From UBA8752 sp049610565 (GTDB taxonomy: Bacteria; Bacteroidota; Bacteroidia; Flavobacteriales_D; Sanyastnellaceae), in the NCBI GenBank assembly GCA_049610565.1, contig JBMYZR010000003.1, forward strand, positions 1-64,000: 64,000 nt of DNA. The letters run 5' to 3'. Position numbers and translations under genes: made by a program. Below the pieces are notes generated by a model. That model did no database searches and was not told the origin of the DNA. It saw nothing but the letters and a program-made list of their open reading frames with translations. This document shows, piece by piece, positions 54,479 to 63,158 of the stretch (its first letter is position 1; every line of letters begins with the position of its first letter).

Positions 54479-55710
54479 TGGATACGGTGAACCTGATTGA
54501 CTCCTTCCGGGAGTTCAAGGAATTGAAGAGCATCGACCGCGAGACGATGATGGGCATCCTCGAAGAGGTGTTCCGCAACATGATCATCAAGAAGTACGGT
54601 GCGGACGACAACTTCGACATCATCATCAACCCTGAGAAGGGCGACCTCGAGATCTGGCACAACCGCGAGATCGTCGAGGACGGTGAGGTCGAGGATCCGG
54701 TGGCGGAAATCGCCCTGAGCGATGCCCTGCGCATCGAGGACGACTTCGAAGTCGGGGAGGAGGTCTCCGAGGAGATCAAGCTGGCCGACTTCGGACGCCG
54801 CAACGTGTTGTCCATGCGCCAGAACCTGGCCGGCAAGATCATGGAGCTCGAGAAGGACGCCCTGTACCGCAAGTACAAGGACCGCGTCGGCGAGATCATC
54901 TCCGCCGAGGTGTACCAGATCTGGAAGCGCGAGATCCTGCTCGTCGACGACGACGACAACGAGCTGATCATGCCCCGCGACCAACAGATTCCCGGCGACT
55001 TCTTCCGCAAGGGGGACGCCGTCCGCGCCGTGGTCGCCGAAGTGGACATCCGCAACAACAACCCGCGCATCCTCCTGTCCCGGACCGCTCCGGAATTCCT
55101 CGCCCGCCTGTTCGAACAGGAGGTGCCCGAGATCTATGACGGCCTCATCACCATCAAGAAGGTGGTGCGCGCTCCTGGGGACCGGGCCAAGGTGGCCGTG
55201 GAGTCCTACGACGACCGCGTCGACCCGGTGGGCGCCTGCGTCGGCATGAAGGGATCCCGCATCCACGGCATCGTCCGCGAGTTGAAGAACGAGAACATCG
55301 ACGTCATCAACTACACGGCCAACGACCAGCTGCTCATCGCCCGCGCGCTCAGCCCGGCCAAGATTTCCTCGATCACCATCAAGGGAGAGCGCGCTGAAGT
55401 GTACCTGCAGCCTGATCAGGTCTCCCTCGCCATCGGCAAGGGCGGACACAACATCAAGCTCGCCGGTCGACTCACCGGATACGAAATCGACGTGTACCGC
55501 GAAGGCGAGACCGAAATCGACGACGTTGAACTCAAGGAGTTTGCCGACGAAATCGAAGCCTGGATCATCGAGGAACTCGAGAAGATCGGCTGCGACACCG
55601 CCCGAAGCGTCTTGAACCTCACGGTGGAAGACCTCGCCAACCGCACGGACCTCGAAGTCGAGACCATCGAGGATGTGGTCAACATCCTGAAGGCCGAATT
55701 CGACGCCTGA
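54478..55710 (+). CDS. nusA: Transcription termination/antitermination protein NusA
   Basis: A 410-residue NusA, which controls RNA polymerase pausing, termination and antitermination. The N-terminal polymerase-binding domain runs to about residue 125, the S1 domain is near 130-200, KH1 has VGACVGMKGSRI and KH2 has AIGKGGHNIKLAGRL. A short acidic C-terminal segment ends the chain. It lacks the second acidic repeat of E. coli NusA. In E. coli the homologous operon is under NusA autocontrol; here the leader hairpin at 53954-53976 is a candidate element. Confidence 0.96.
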   Translation: MDTVNLIDSFREFKELKSIDRETMMGILEEVFRNMIIKKYGADDNFDIIINPEKGDLEIWHNREIVEDGEVEDPVAEIALSDALRIEDDFEVGEEVSEEIKLADFGRRNVLSMRQNLAGKIMELEKDALYRKYKDRVGEIISAEVYQIWKREILLVDDDDNELIMPRDQQIPGDFFRKGDAVRAVVAEVDIRNNNPRILLSRTAPEFLARLFEQEVPEIYDGLITIKKVVRAPGDRAKVAVESYDDRVDPVGACVGMKGSRIHGIVRELKNENIDVINYTANDQLLIARALSPAKISSITIKGERAEVYLQPDQVSLAIGKGGHNIKLAGRLTGYEIDVYREGETEIDDVELKEFADEIEAWIIEELEKIGCDTARSVLNLTVEDLANRTDLEVETIEDVVNILKAEFDA

Positions 55711-55762
55711 TCCAGACGCCCGCCCCGTTCCACCCCACATTCTCCTCCCCGGCACCCCACAC

Positions 55763-58546
55763 ATGTCAGAAGTCTCCAAACCGGTACGCCTGAGCAAAGC
55801 CGCCCGTGAATTCAACCTCGGGTTGGACACCATTGTCGAGTTCCTCGCCTCGAAGGGCATCGAAGTCGAGCGGAAACCCAACACCAAGTTGGAACCGGAG
55901 CAGTACGCCCTGGTCCGCGCCAATTTTGCCGACGAGAAAGCCGCCAAGGAAAAGGCCAAGCAGAAGTCCAAGACCCTGCTCGAAATGGAGGCGATTGCCG
56001 TGGCATCCAAGGCGAAAGCCGCCGCAGAGCCCGAGGAGGCACCGGCACCCGCTCCAGAACCAGCACCCGCTCCGGAGCCGGAGCCGGAGCCCACCCCGGA
56101 GCCCGAACCCGTTGTGGAGGCGCAACCCGAGCCCGTCGCCGAGGAGCCCGAAGCGCCGGTCGCGGAAGAGGCACCTGCACCGGAGGCGCCTGTCGAGGCT
56201 GCTCCGGAGGTGAAGGAGGAGAAGAAGCCCGAATCTGCCGTCAAGGTGGTCGGCAAGGTGGACCTGGACGCTGTGGCGCCGAAGAAGAAGACCAAGAAGG
56301 CCGCCGCCAAGAAAGAGGAGCCCGCTCCCGAACCCGTCGCCCCCGCCAAGGAGGAGAAACCGGCTGAGGCCGCCAAGGAGCCAACCGACACGCCGAAAGA
56401 AACCCCTGCAGCACCGGCCAAGCCAGCAGCACCGGAAGCCGAAATTGTCCGGGCCAAGGCCGAGAAGCTCACCGGACCAACGGTCGTGGGCAAGATTGAG
56501 CTGCCCGTCGAGAAGAAGCCGACCACGGCCGGCGAGAAGCGCAAGCGCAAGCGCATCACCAAGGTCGACGTGGAAGCCGCCGGCAAGCAAGCCGGCAAGC
56601 GCGGCCGCACGGTGACCGGTGCCCCGCGCAAGGAGATCTCCGACAAGGACATCCAGAAGGAAATCAAGGAAACGCTGGCCCGCCTCAGCAAGGGCAAGAA
56701 GACCCAGGCCAGCGCCAAGACCCGCCGCGCCAAGCGCGACGCCAAAGCCGAACGGGCCGAGCGCGAACAGCTCGCCCAGATGGAGGCGGCCCACACGCTG
56801 GAGCTGACCGAATTCGTGACGGCCTCCGAGCTCGCCACGATGATGGACATCTCCGTCAACGAGGTCATCTCCGCCTGCATGTCGCTCGGCATGATGGTCT
56901 CCATCAACCAGCGTCTCGACAAGGAAACCATCGGCATCATCGCCGAGGAATTCGGCTACGGCGTGGACTTTGTCTCCGCTGAGGTCCAGGAGGCCATCGA
57001 AGTGGAGGTGGACAGCGAGGACGACCTCGTCTCCCGTCCGCCGATCGTGACCGTCATGGGCCACGTCGACCACGGAAAGACCTCCCTGCTCGACTACATC
57101 CGCAACACCAACGTGATCGACGGAGAGGCCGGCGGCATCACGCAGCACATCGGTTCCTACAGCGTGGAGCTGGAGGACGGCGCCCGGATGACCTTCATCG
57201 ACACGCCGGGTCACGAGGCCTTCACGGCCATGCGTGCCCGCGGTGCCCAGGTCACGGACCTCGCCATCATCATCGTGGCGGCCGACGACGCGGTCATGCC
57301 GCAGACGAAGGAGGCCATCAGCCACGCCCAGAGCGCGGAGATCCCCTTCCTCATCGCCATCAACAAGTGCGACCGCGAGGAGTCCAACCCCGACAAGATC
57401 CGGACCGAGCTCGCTGAGCTGGGCATCCAGGTCGAAGAGTGGGGCGGCAAGACGCAAAGCCAGGAGATTTCCGCCAAGACCGGCATGGGCATCCCCGAGC
57501 TGTTGGAAAAGGTCACCCTCGAAGCAGAACTGCTCGAGCTCAAGGCCAACCCGGAGAAGCGTGCGGTGGGCACCATCATCGAATCCAGCCTCGACAAGGG
57601 CCGTGGATACGTGACCAACCTCATCGTCTCCGCCGGTACGCTCCGCGTGGGCGACGCCATGCTGGCCGGTCAGTACAGCGGCAAGGTCCGCGCCATGACC
57701 AACGAGCGCGGCGAAGCACTGAAAGAAGCCGGCCCCTCCACCCCGGTCTCCGTCCTCGGATTGGACGGCGCCCCCAACGCCGGTGATGAATTCCACATCT
57801 TCGAAGGCGAAAAGGAAGCCCGGACCATTGCCCAGAAGCGCCAGCAACTGCAGCGCGAGCAAGGCATCCGGACGCAGAAGCAGGTCACCCTCGAGGAACT
57901 CGGCCGCCGGATTGCGGTGGGCGAATTCAAGGAGCTCAACCTCATCATCAAGGGCGACGTGGACGGTTCCACCGAAGCCTTGGCCGACAGCCTGCTCAAG
58001 CTCACCACCGAGAAGGTGCAGGTCAACGTCATCCACAAGGCCGTGGGCCAGATTTCCGAGAGCGACGTCCTGCTGGCGTCTGCTTCCGAAGCCATCATCA
58101 TCGGCTTCCAGGTCCGCCCCAGCGGCACCGCCCGGAAGCTGGCCGAGAAGGAGGGCATCCAAATTCGCCTGTACTCCATCATCTACCAGGCGATTGAGGA
58201 AATGAAGGAGGCCATGGAGGGCCTGCTGTCCGCCAAGATCGAGGAGCGCATCACCGGTACGGCCGAGATCCGCGAGACCTTCAAGATCTCCAAGGTGGGC
58301 ACGATTGCCGGTTGCTTCGTGACCGACGGCACCATCCACCGGAACCACGGCATCCGCGTCATCCGCGAGGGCATCGTGGTCTACACCGGCGAGCTCGGCT
58401 CCCTCAAGCGCTTCAAGGACGACGCCAAGGAGGTCAAGAAGGGCCTGGAGTGCGGTCTGAACGTGGACAAGTTCAACGACATCAAGGTCGGCGACATCAT
58501 CGAAGCCTACGAGGAGGTCGAAGTGAAGCAGACCCTCGACGACTGA
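55763..58546 (+). CDS. infB: Translation initiation factor IF-2
   Basis: A 927-residue IF-2 GTPase that brings initiator tRNA to the 30S subunit. The N-terminal IF2N domain (VRLSKAAREFNLGLDTIVEFL) is followed by a long low-complexity Glu/Pro/Ala linker (about residues 89-150) and a Lys-rich segment. A second IF2N-like domain is near residue 350. The G domain has G1 GHVDHGKTSLLD (about 432), G3 DTPGHEAF and G4 NKCDR (about 533). The C-terminal domain ends KVGDIIEAYEEVEVK. The aminotransferase gene starts 4 nt after the stop. Confidence 0.97.
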   Translation: MSEVSKPVRLSKAAREFNLGLDTIVEFLASKGIEVERKPNTKLEPEQYALVRANFADEKAAKEKAKQKSKTLLEMEAIAVASKAKAAAEPEEAPAPAPEPAPAPEPEPEPTPEPEPVVEAQPEPVAEEPEAPVAEEAPAPEAPVEAAPEVKEEKKPESAVKVVGKVDLDAVAPKKKTKKAAAKKEEPAPEPVAPAKEEKPAEAAKEPTDTPKETPAAPAKPAAPEAEIVRAKAEKLTGPTVVGKIELPVEKKPTTAGEKRKRKRITKVDVEAAGKQAGKRGRTVTGAPRKEISDKDIQKEIKETLARLSKGKKTQASAKTRRAKRDAKAERAEREQLAQMEAAHTLELTEFVTASELATMMDISVNEVISACMSLGMMVSINQRLDKETIGIIAEEFGYGVDFVSAEVQEAIEVEVDSEDDLVSRPPIVTVMGHVDHGKTSLLDYIRNTNVIDGEAGGITQHIGSYSVELEDGARMTFIDTPGHEAFTAMRARGAQVTDLAIIIVAADDAVMPQTKEAISHAQSAEIPFLIAINKCDREESNPDKIRTELAELGIQVEEWGGKTQSQEISAKTGMGIPELLEKVTLEAELLELKANPEKRAVGTIIESSLDKGRGYVTNLIVSAGTLRVGDAMLAGQYSGKVRAMTNERGEALKEAGPSTPVSVLGLDGAPNAGDEFHIFEGEKEARTIAQKRQQLQREQGIRTQKQVTLEELGRRIAVGEFKELNLIIKGDVDGSTEALADSLLKLTTEKVQVNVIHKAVGQISESDVLLASASEAIIIGFQVRPSGTARKLAEKEGIQIRLYSIIYQAIEEMKEAMEGLLSAKIEERITGTAEIRETFKISKVGTIAGCFVTDGTIHRNHGIRVIREGIVVYTGELGSLKRFKDDAKEVKKGLECGLNVDKFNDIKVGDIIEAYEEVEVKQTLDD

Positions 58547-58550
58547 TCGC

Positions 58551-59875
58551 GTGACGGTGGAGCTGCAAAGCAAGCTGCCCCATCTGGGGACCACCATCTT
58601 CACGGAAATGTCCGCCCTCGCGCAGCAGCACGGGGCGGTCAACGTGTCACAGGGTTTCCCGGACATTCCGCCGCCTCAGGGCTTGGTGGATGCCGCCGTC
58701 CAGGCGCTTCATGACGGCGTGCACCAGTACGCCCCGATGGCCGGACGACCCGATCTGCGGGCCTGGATCTGCGGCCACCATGCCGAACGCCACGGCGCCA
58801 CCTACGACCCGACCACCGAGTGTACGGTTGGCGCTGGCGCCTCCTCTCTCCTGTTCGCCGCCATCACGGCCTTCGTCCAACCGGGCGACGAGGTCGTCGT
58901 CCAGACCCCGGCCTACGACCTGTATGCCCCCGGGGTCGCCTTGGCGGGCGGGCGGCTCATCGAAGTGCCCTTGCTGAATGACAACGGCGCATGGAATCTG
59001 GACGCCCTGCTTGGTGCCATCCACGACCGGACGCGACTGGTGATCCTGAACACCCCGCACAATCCCACTGGAACCGTCTGCCCACCGGGCTTCCTCGACG
59101 AACTGGCGAACCATCTGGACGGCAAGTCCACTCTGGTCTTGTCCGACGAGGTCTACGGCCCCATCGTCCACGATGGCCGCACGGAAGTTTCGCTCGCGGC
59201 CCATCCGGTGCTGCGCGAACGCGGGCTCGCCTTTGGGAGCTTCGGCAAGCTGCTTCAGGTGACCGGATGGAAAATCGGCTGGGCCGTGGGGCCGGCCGCC
59301 TTGACGGCTGAACTCCGGAAAGTCCACCAGTACGACGTGTTCTCCACGGGCGCCCCCCTGCAGGCCGCCCTTGCGGCCTTCCTGCCGACCGCCGCGGGCC
59401 GCGCCCATCTCGACGGCCTGCCCGCGATGTACCAAGCCAAACGCGACCATTTCCTGTCCGGCCTCGAAGGGACCGCTTGGGAGTGGACCCCGGCAGCCGG
59501 CGGCTTCTTCCAANNNNNNNNNNNNNNNNNNNNNNNNNNNNNNNNNNNNNNNNNNNNNNNNNNNNNNNNNNNNNNNNNNNNNNNNNNNNNNNNNNNNNNN
59601 NNNNNNNNNNNNCCGGCCTCGAAGGGACCGCTTGGGAGTGGACCCCGGCAGCCGGCGGCTTCTTCCAGGTCCTCGACGCCCGCAACCTCATCGACGGCGA
59701 TGACGGCCGTTGGGCCCGGGAATGGACCCGCACCCATGGCGTGGCCACCATCCCCATGTCCGCCTTCTTTGCGCGGCCGACCCCCCAGCTCCGCATCTGC
59801 TTCGCCAAGGAAGACGCCACCCTCGACGCGGCCATCGAGCGGTTGCGCCATATTGCGGCCGACCATGTCCGCTGA
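58551..59875 (+). CDS. YbdL-type methionine/glutamine aminotransferase (spans assembly gap)
   Basis: A PLP-dependent class I aminotransferase close to E. coli YbdL: SKLPHLGTTIFTEMSALAQQHG, VSQGFPDI, LNTPHNPTGTV and the PLP lysine in SFGKLLQVTGWKIGW. YbdL prefers methionine and aromatic amino acids. The start is GTG at 58551, 4 nt after infB, supported by alignment of the N-terminus. As printed, the gene is broken by 99 N with a 55-bp duplicated contig end; collapsing 59513-59667 gives an uninterrupted 389-residue protein, about the E. coli length. The last 11 nt overlap the omega-amidase gene. Confidence 0.9.
59458..59512. repeat. Duplicated contig end, copy 1 (copy 2 at 59613-59667)
   Basis: These 55 bases are repeated exactly after the N run. 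They are an assembly overlap and not a biological repeat. Confidence 0.95.
59514..59612. other. Assembly gap (99 N) between overlapping contig ends
   Basis: A 99-N spacer between two copies of the same 55-bp sequence. The true sequence is probably continuous with no missing bases. The single A at 59513 before the run has no partner in copy 2 and is probably spurious. Confidence 0.95.
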
Positions 59876-60659
59876 ACTCCGCATCGTCGGCCTCCAGGCC
59901 GATCTCCACTGGCGCAACCCCGACGCCAACCTCGCCGATTTCGACACCCTCCTGACCGCCATCCCCGCCGGCTCCTGCGATGTCGTGGTCTTGCCGGAGA
60001 TGTTCACCACCGGGTTCAGTTGGCCCCCCATCACCCCCACCGATGGCCCTGACTCCGAACTCGACTGGATGCAAGGCTGGGCCGACCATCTGGGCGTGGC
60101 CATCGCCGGCAGCATCGCCTGTCGTGATGCCGAGGACCAGCCCCGCAACCGGTTCTGGTTCATCCCACCGAGCGGAGAAGGGGCCCCCTCCTTCTACGAC
60201 AAGCGCCATCTGTTCACATTGGCCGGCGAGCACAACCACTTCACGGCCGGTGAGGATCGGGTCGAACTGGAATTCCGCGGATTCCGCATCCTCCTGCAGG
60301 TCTGTTATGACTTGCGCTTCCCCGTCTTCGTGCGCAATGACCGCCACACCCCGTATGACCTGGCCATCTACGTGGCCAATTGGCCCGAAACGCGTTCGGC
60401 CGCTTGGCGCACCTTGCTTCAAGCGCGGGCCATCGAGAACCAATGCTTCGTGGTCGGCATCAACCGTTCAGGAACCGACGGCAATGGACACCGCTACGCC
60501 GGGGACAGCCTCATAGCCGATTGCGCAGGGGCTTTGCTGGCCGACGCGGGCAACCACGGCCAACCGGCGACCCTCCAGGCCACCCTCAACCGGGACGAGA
60601 TGATGGCGTTCCGCCGGAAGCTGCCGTTCCTTGAGGACGCGGACGCCCGACAGCGCTGA
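59865..60659 (+). CDS. Omega-amidase of the nitrilase family (YafV/Nit2-like)
   Basis: A 264-residue carbon-nitrogen hydrolase with the Glu-Lys-Cys triad: VVLPEMFTTGFS (Glu), YDKRHLFTLAGE (Lys) and LLQVCYDLRFPVF (Cys). HLFTLAGEHNHFTAG is a mark of the YafV/omega-amidase group, which hydrolyses 2-oxoglutaramate and 2-oxosuccinamate. Its ATG overlaps the aminotransferase gene by 11 nt. Together the two could run transamination of methionine or its keto acid with glutamine, followed by pulling hydrolysis of the oxo-amide, a known salvage pairing. It converges with DUF2200 with no spacer. Confidence 0.92.
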   Translation: MSAELRIVGLQADLHWRNPDANLADFDTLLTAIPAGSCDVVVLPEMFTTGFSWPPITPTDGPDSELDWMQGWADHLGVAIAGSIACRDAEDQPRNRFWFIPPSGEGAPSFYDKRHLFTLAGEHNHFTAGEDRVELEFRGFRILLQVCYDLRFPVFVRNDRHTPYDLAIYVANWPETRSAAWRTLLQARAIENQCFVVGINRSGTDGNGHRYAGDSLIADCAGALLADAGNHGQPATLQATLNRDEMMAFRRKLPFLEDADARQR

Positions 60660-61031
60660 TCAGCCGGCGGTGCGCAGAATGCGGTCCATCGCCCGGCCTT
60701 TGGCCAGCTCGTCGACCAACTTGTCGAGCACCCTCACCTGACGGGTCAATGCATTGTCCAGCTCCTCGATGCGGTAGCCGCAGATGACCCCCTTGACTTC
60801 GGAAGCCAACGGGTTCACGGACGCCTCGTCGAAGAACTCCGCCAACGTGGAACCGCGCTCCACGTGGGCCTGCACATCAGATTCAGAAAAGCCCGTCAAC
60901 CAGGTCAGGACCGTGTGCAGCTCCGCCTCGGTGCGGCCCTTCTTCTCCACCTTGGTGACATAGCACGGATAGACGGAGGCAAACATCATCTCCGCAATGC
61001 GGCGATGGTGGGCTTCCGTGGCGACCGGCAT
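60660..61031 (-). CDS. DUF2200 family protein
   Basis: A 123-residue cytosolic protein of the DUF2200 family: RRIAEMMFASVYPCYVTKVEKKGRTEAEL, then VLTWLTGF and ICGYRIEELDNALTRQVRVLDKLVDELAKGR. Function is unknown. It lies 27 nt downstream of the acyl-CoA dehydrogenase gene and is probably its operon partner. Its stop codon directly abuts the stop of the omega-amidase gene on the other strand. Confidence 0.88.
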   Translation of the reverse strand: MPVATEAHHRRIAEMMFASVYPCYVTKVEKKGRTEAELHTVLTWLTGFSESDVQAHVERGSTLAEFFDEASVNPLASEVKGVICGYRIEELDNALTRQVRVLDKLVDELAKGRAMDRILRTAG

Positions 61032-61058
61032 GGGCGACTTCGAGGTGGACTCAGGCCC

Positions 61059-62138
61059 TCACTTGAAGGCGTTCTCGCCGGTGATGTCGAGGCCGGTGAT
61101 GAGCAGGTGGATGTCGTGCGTGCCCTCGTAGGTCACGACGGACTCCAGGTTCATCATGTGGCGCATGATCGGGTACTCCCCGGTGATTCCCATGCCGCCG
61201 AGGACCTGACGGGCCTCACGGGCGATCTGCAGGGCAATCTCCACGTTGTTCCGCTTCGCCATCGAGATCTGGGCGCTGGTGGCCTTGCCCTCGTTGCGGA
61301 GCTGGCCGAGACGCAGGGTGAGCAGCTGGGCCTTGGTGATCTCGGTGATCATCTCGGCGAGCTTCTTTTGCTGCAGCTGGAAACCGGCAATGGGACGGCC
61401 GAACTGCTCCCGCTGCTTGGCATAACGCAGAGCAGTGTCATAGCAATCCAAAGCCGCACCGATGGCGCCCCAGGCGATGCCATAGCGGGCGCTGTCGAGG
61501 CAGCTCAACGGTCCACCGAGTCCGGAACGGCCCGGCAGGATGTGCGACTTCGGCACCTTGACGTCCTCGAAAATGAGCTCGCCGGTGTCGGAGGCGCGCA
61601 GGCTCCACTTGCCGGTCATCTTCGGCGTGGAGAATCCTTCCATGCCGCGCTCGACCACAATGCCGTGGATGCGGNNNNNNNNNNNNNNNNNNNNNNNNNN
61701 NNNNNNNNNNNNNNNNNNNNNNNNNNNNNNNNNNNNNNNNNNNNNNNNNNNNNNNNNNNNNNNNNNNNNNNNNTCGGATCCGTACTTCCAGATGGGGTAC
61801 ATCACGAGGGAGCTCTGCACGGAGGCCGTGCTGCGGAGACCGCTGTCGCAGCGCTCCAGTTCCTGCATGATGATGCCATAGGAAATCTGGTCCAGGCCCG
61901 CGCCACCATACTCCTCAGGGATGTAGGGGCCGAAGGCGCCGATGGCGCCGAGTCCGGGCAACAGGTGCTTGGGGAAGACCTGCGTCTCGGCAGCGTCCTC
62001 AATGATCGGGCTGACCTCCTGCTTGACCCAGGCGCGGGCCGCGTCGCGGATCAGCTTGTGCTCCTCGGTGAGGAGGTCATCCATCATGTAGTAATCGTGA
62101 CCTTGGTACAGGTCGGTCTTCACGGATGCCATGTTCAT
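61059..62138 (-). CDS. Acyl-CoA dehydrogenase, glutaryl-CoA dehydrogenase-like (contains assembly gap)
   Basis: An FAD-dependent acyl-CoA dehydrogenase. The region YIPEEYGGAGLDQISYGIIMQELERCDSGLRS and the C-terminal ARQVLGGMGITGEYPIMRHMMNLESVVTYEGTHDIHLL, with the catalytic Glu in TYEGTHD, fit the glutaryl-CoA dehydrogenase group. A 99-N gap removes the segment between KYGS and RIHGIVVERGMEGF, where the family has the GLTEPD and WISNA motifs. Those normally span about 70 residues, so the true gap is probably near 200 nt. The start is ATG at 62138 (or 62132). A -7-like TAAATTCG lies 4 nt upstream. Confidence 0.88.
   Translation of the reverse strand: MNMASVKTDLYQGHDYYMMDDLLTEEHKLIRDAARAWVKQEVSPIIEDAAETQVFPKHLLPGLGAIGAFGPYIPEEYGGAGLDQISYGIIMQELERCDSGLRSTASVQSSLVMYPIWKYGSXXXXXXXXXXXXXXXXXXXXXXXXXXXXXXXXXXRIHGIVVERGMEGFSTPKMTGKWSLRASDTGELIFEDVKVPKSHILPGRSGLGGPLSCLDSARYGIAWGAIGAALDCYDTALRYAKQREQFGRPIAGFQLQQKKLAEMITEITKAQLLTLRLGQLRNEGKATSAQISMAKRNNVEIALQIAREARQVLGGMGITGEYPIMRHMMNLESVVTYEGTHDIHLLITGLDITGENAFK
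61675..61773. other. Assembly gap (99 N) inside acyl-CoA dehydrogenase gene
   Basis: No duplicated flanks. The family-conserved GLTEPD region is missing, so real sequence is absent here. Confidence 0.95.
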
Positions 62139-62142
62139 GGTG

Positions 62143-62150
62143 CGAATTTA
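62143..62150 (-). promoter_or_regulatory. -7-like element TAAATTCG, 4 nt from start
   Basis: One mismatch to TAnnTTTG, ending 4 nt before the ATG at 62138; half of a divergent promoter pair in a 42-bp intergenic region. Confidence 0.5.
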
Positions 62151-62165
62151 CGACGCCGTCCATCG

Positions 62166-62173
62166 TACACTTG
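62166..62173 (+). promoter_or_regulatory. -7-like element TACACTTG, 7 nt from start
   Basis: One mismatch to TAnnTTTG, 7 nt before the ATG at 62181; the plus-strand half of the divergent pair. Confidence 0.5.
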
Positions 62174-62180
62174 ATTGTCC

Positions 62181-63158
62181 ATGGACCGGGAACCCACATC
62201 CGCAGAGGAATTTGCCAGCGCAACCGCCTCCATTGGCCCCGAACGGAGCGGTCAGCGGATGCAGGAGGCGCTCGTCGGCCTGTTTCCGGATTGGCTCCCC
62301 AGCCGCAAATCCTGCCGCAAGGCCATCGACCGCGGGGACATCCATTGCAACGGCCAACGGGCCAGCACCGCCCTTCGTGTCGAAGAGGGAGACCGCGTGG
62401 AATACCGGCCTGAGCCGGCCCAGGCGCCCGATCCCGGACCGCGGGTACCCCGCCACCTGCAGGTCGTACGCCCCGACAATGCCGACTTCGCGCTGGTCTG
62501 GAAACCCGCCGGCATTCCCACCAGCGGTCCCGGCTTGCGCCACCTGGCCGCCATCCTCGCCCACCAAGCCGGACAGGGACAGCCGGATGAGCGAGCGGCC
62601 TTGGCGCCCCTCCAGCGGGACGGCATGCCCGCACCGCATCCGGTCCACCGGCTGGACCGCGCCACATCGGGCTGGGTCTGCGTCGCCCTGACCCTCCGTG
62701 CCGCCGGCGCCCTGGGCCGCGCCTTCGCCGGACGCCTCGTCGAAAAACGGTACCTCGCCTTGGCCCAGGGCCACCTCGAAGACGGGGTCTCCGAAGACCC
62801 TTTGGACGGCAAGAGCGCCCGAACCGCGTGGCGCGCCCTGGGCCACGGCCCACTGCCGGTCCACGGCACCGCCACATTGCTTGAGGTTCGGCCGACCACA
62901 GGCCGTACCCACCAGATCCGCCGTCACATGGCCGCTGCCGGCCATCCACTGGTCGGCGAAGACGAACACACGGCGCCCGGCCTCGATCCCCAAACGGCGC
63001 CGCGGTACACCGGCCACGGCCTGTTCCTCTGCGCCATCGGCCTGTCCATTCCGGAGGGGGACCACGGACCGGCCGCCGAGGTCACGGCCGACGTTCCCCG
63101 CAAGTACAAGCGCATCGGCTGGGCGTCTGCCGCCCTCGCACGACACGGGTTCACATGA
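62181..63158 (+). CDS. RluA-family pseudouridine synthase
   Basis: A 325-residue RNA pseudouridine synthase. An S4-like RNA-binding segment (RMQEALVGLFPDWLPSRKSCRKAIDRGDIHCNGQ) precedes the catalytic domain, whose active-site Asp is in PHPVHRLDRATSGW. It also has EKRYLALAQG and RPTTGRTHQIRRHMAAAGHPLVGE, both typical of RluA/RluD proteins. The exact target site (23S rRNA or tRNA) cannot be assigned. The ATG at 62181 is preferred over the in-frame TTG at 62175 given the promoter element upstream. Its stop codon abuts the RNase HI stop with no spacer. Confidence 0.9.
   Translation: MDREPTSAEEFASATASIGPERSGQRMQEALVGLFPDWLPSRKSCRKAIDRGDIHCNGQRASTALRVEEGDRVEYRPEPAQAPDPGPRVPRHLQVVRPDNADFALVWKPAGIPTSGPGLRHLAAILAHQAGQGQPDERAALAPLQRDGMPAPHPVHRLDRATSGWVCVALTLRAAGALGRAFAGRLVEKRYLALAQGHLEDGVSEDPLDGKSARTAWRALGHGPLPVHGTATLLEVRPTTGRTHQIRRHMAAAGHPLVGEDEHTAPGLDPQTAPRYTGHGLFLCAIGLSIPEGDHGPAAEVTADVPRKYKRIGWASAALARHGFT

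Noticed and set aside
59458..59667. Direct repeats around N runs as target-site duplications or tandem repeats.
   Set aside because: The repeats are exact contig overlaps of 55-56 bp around fixed 99-N spacers; collapsing restores intact genes.
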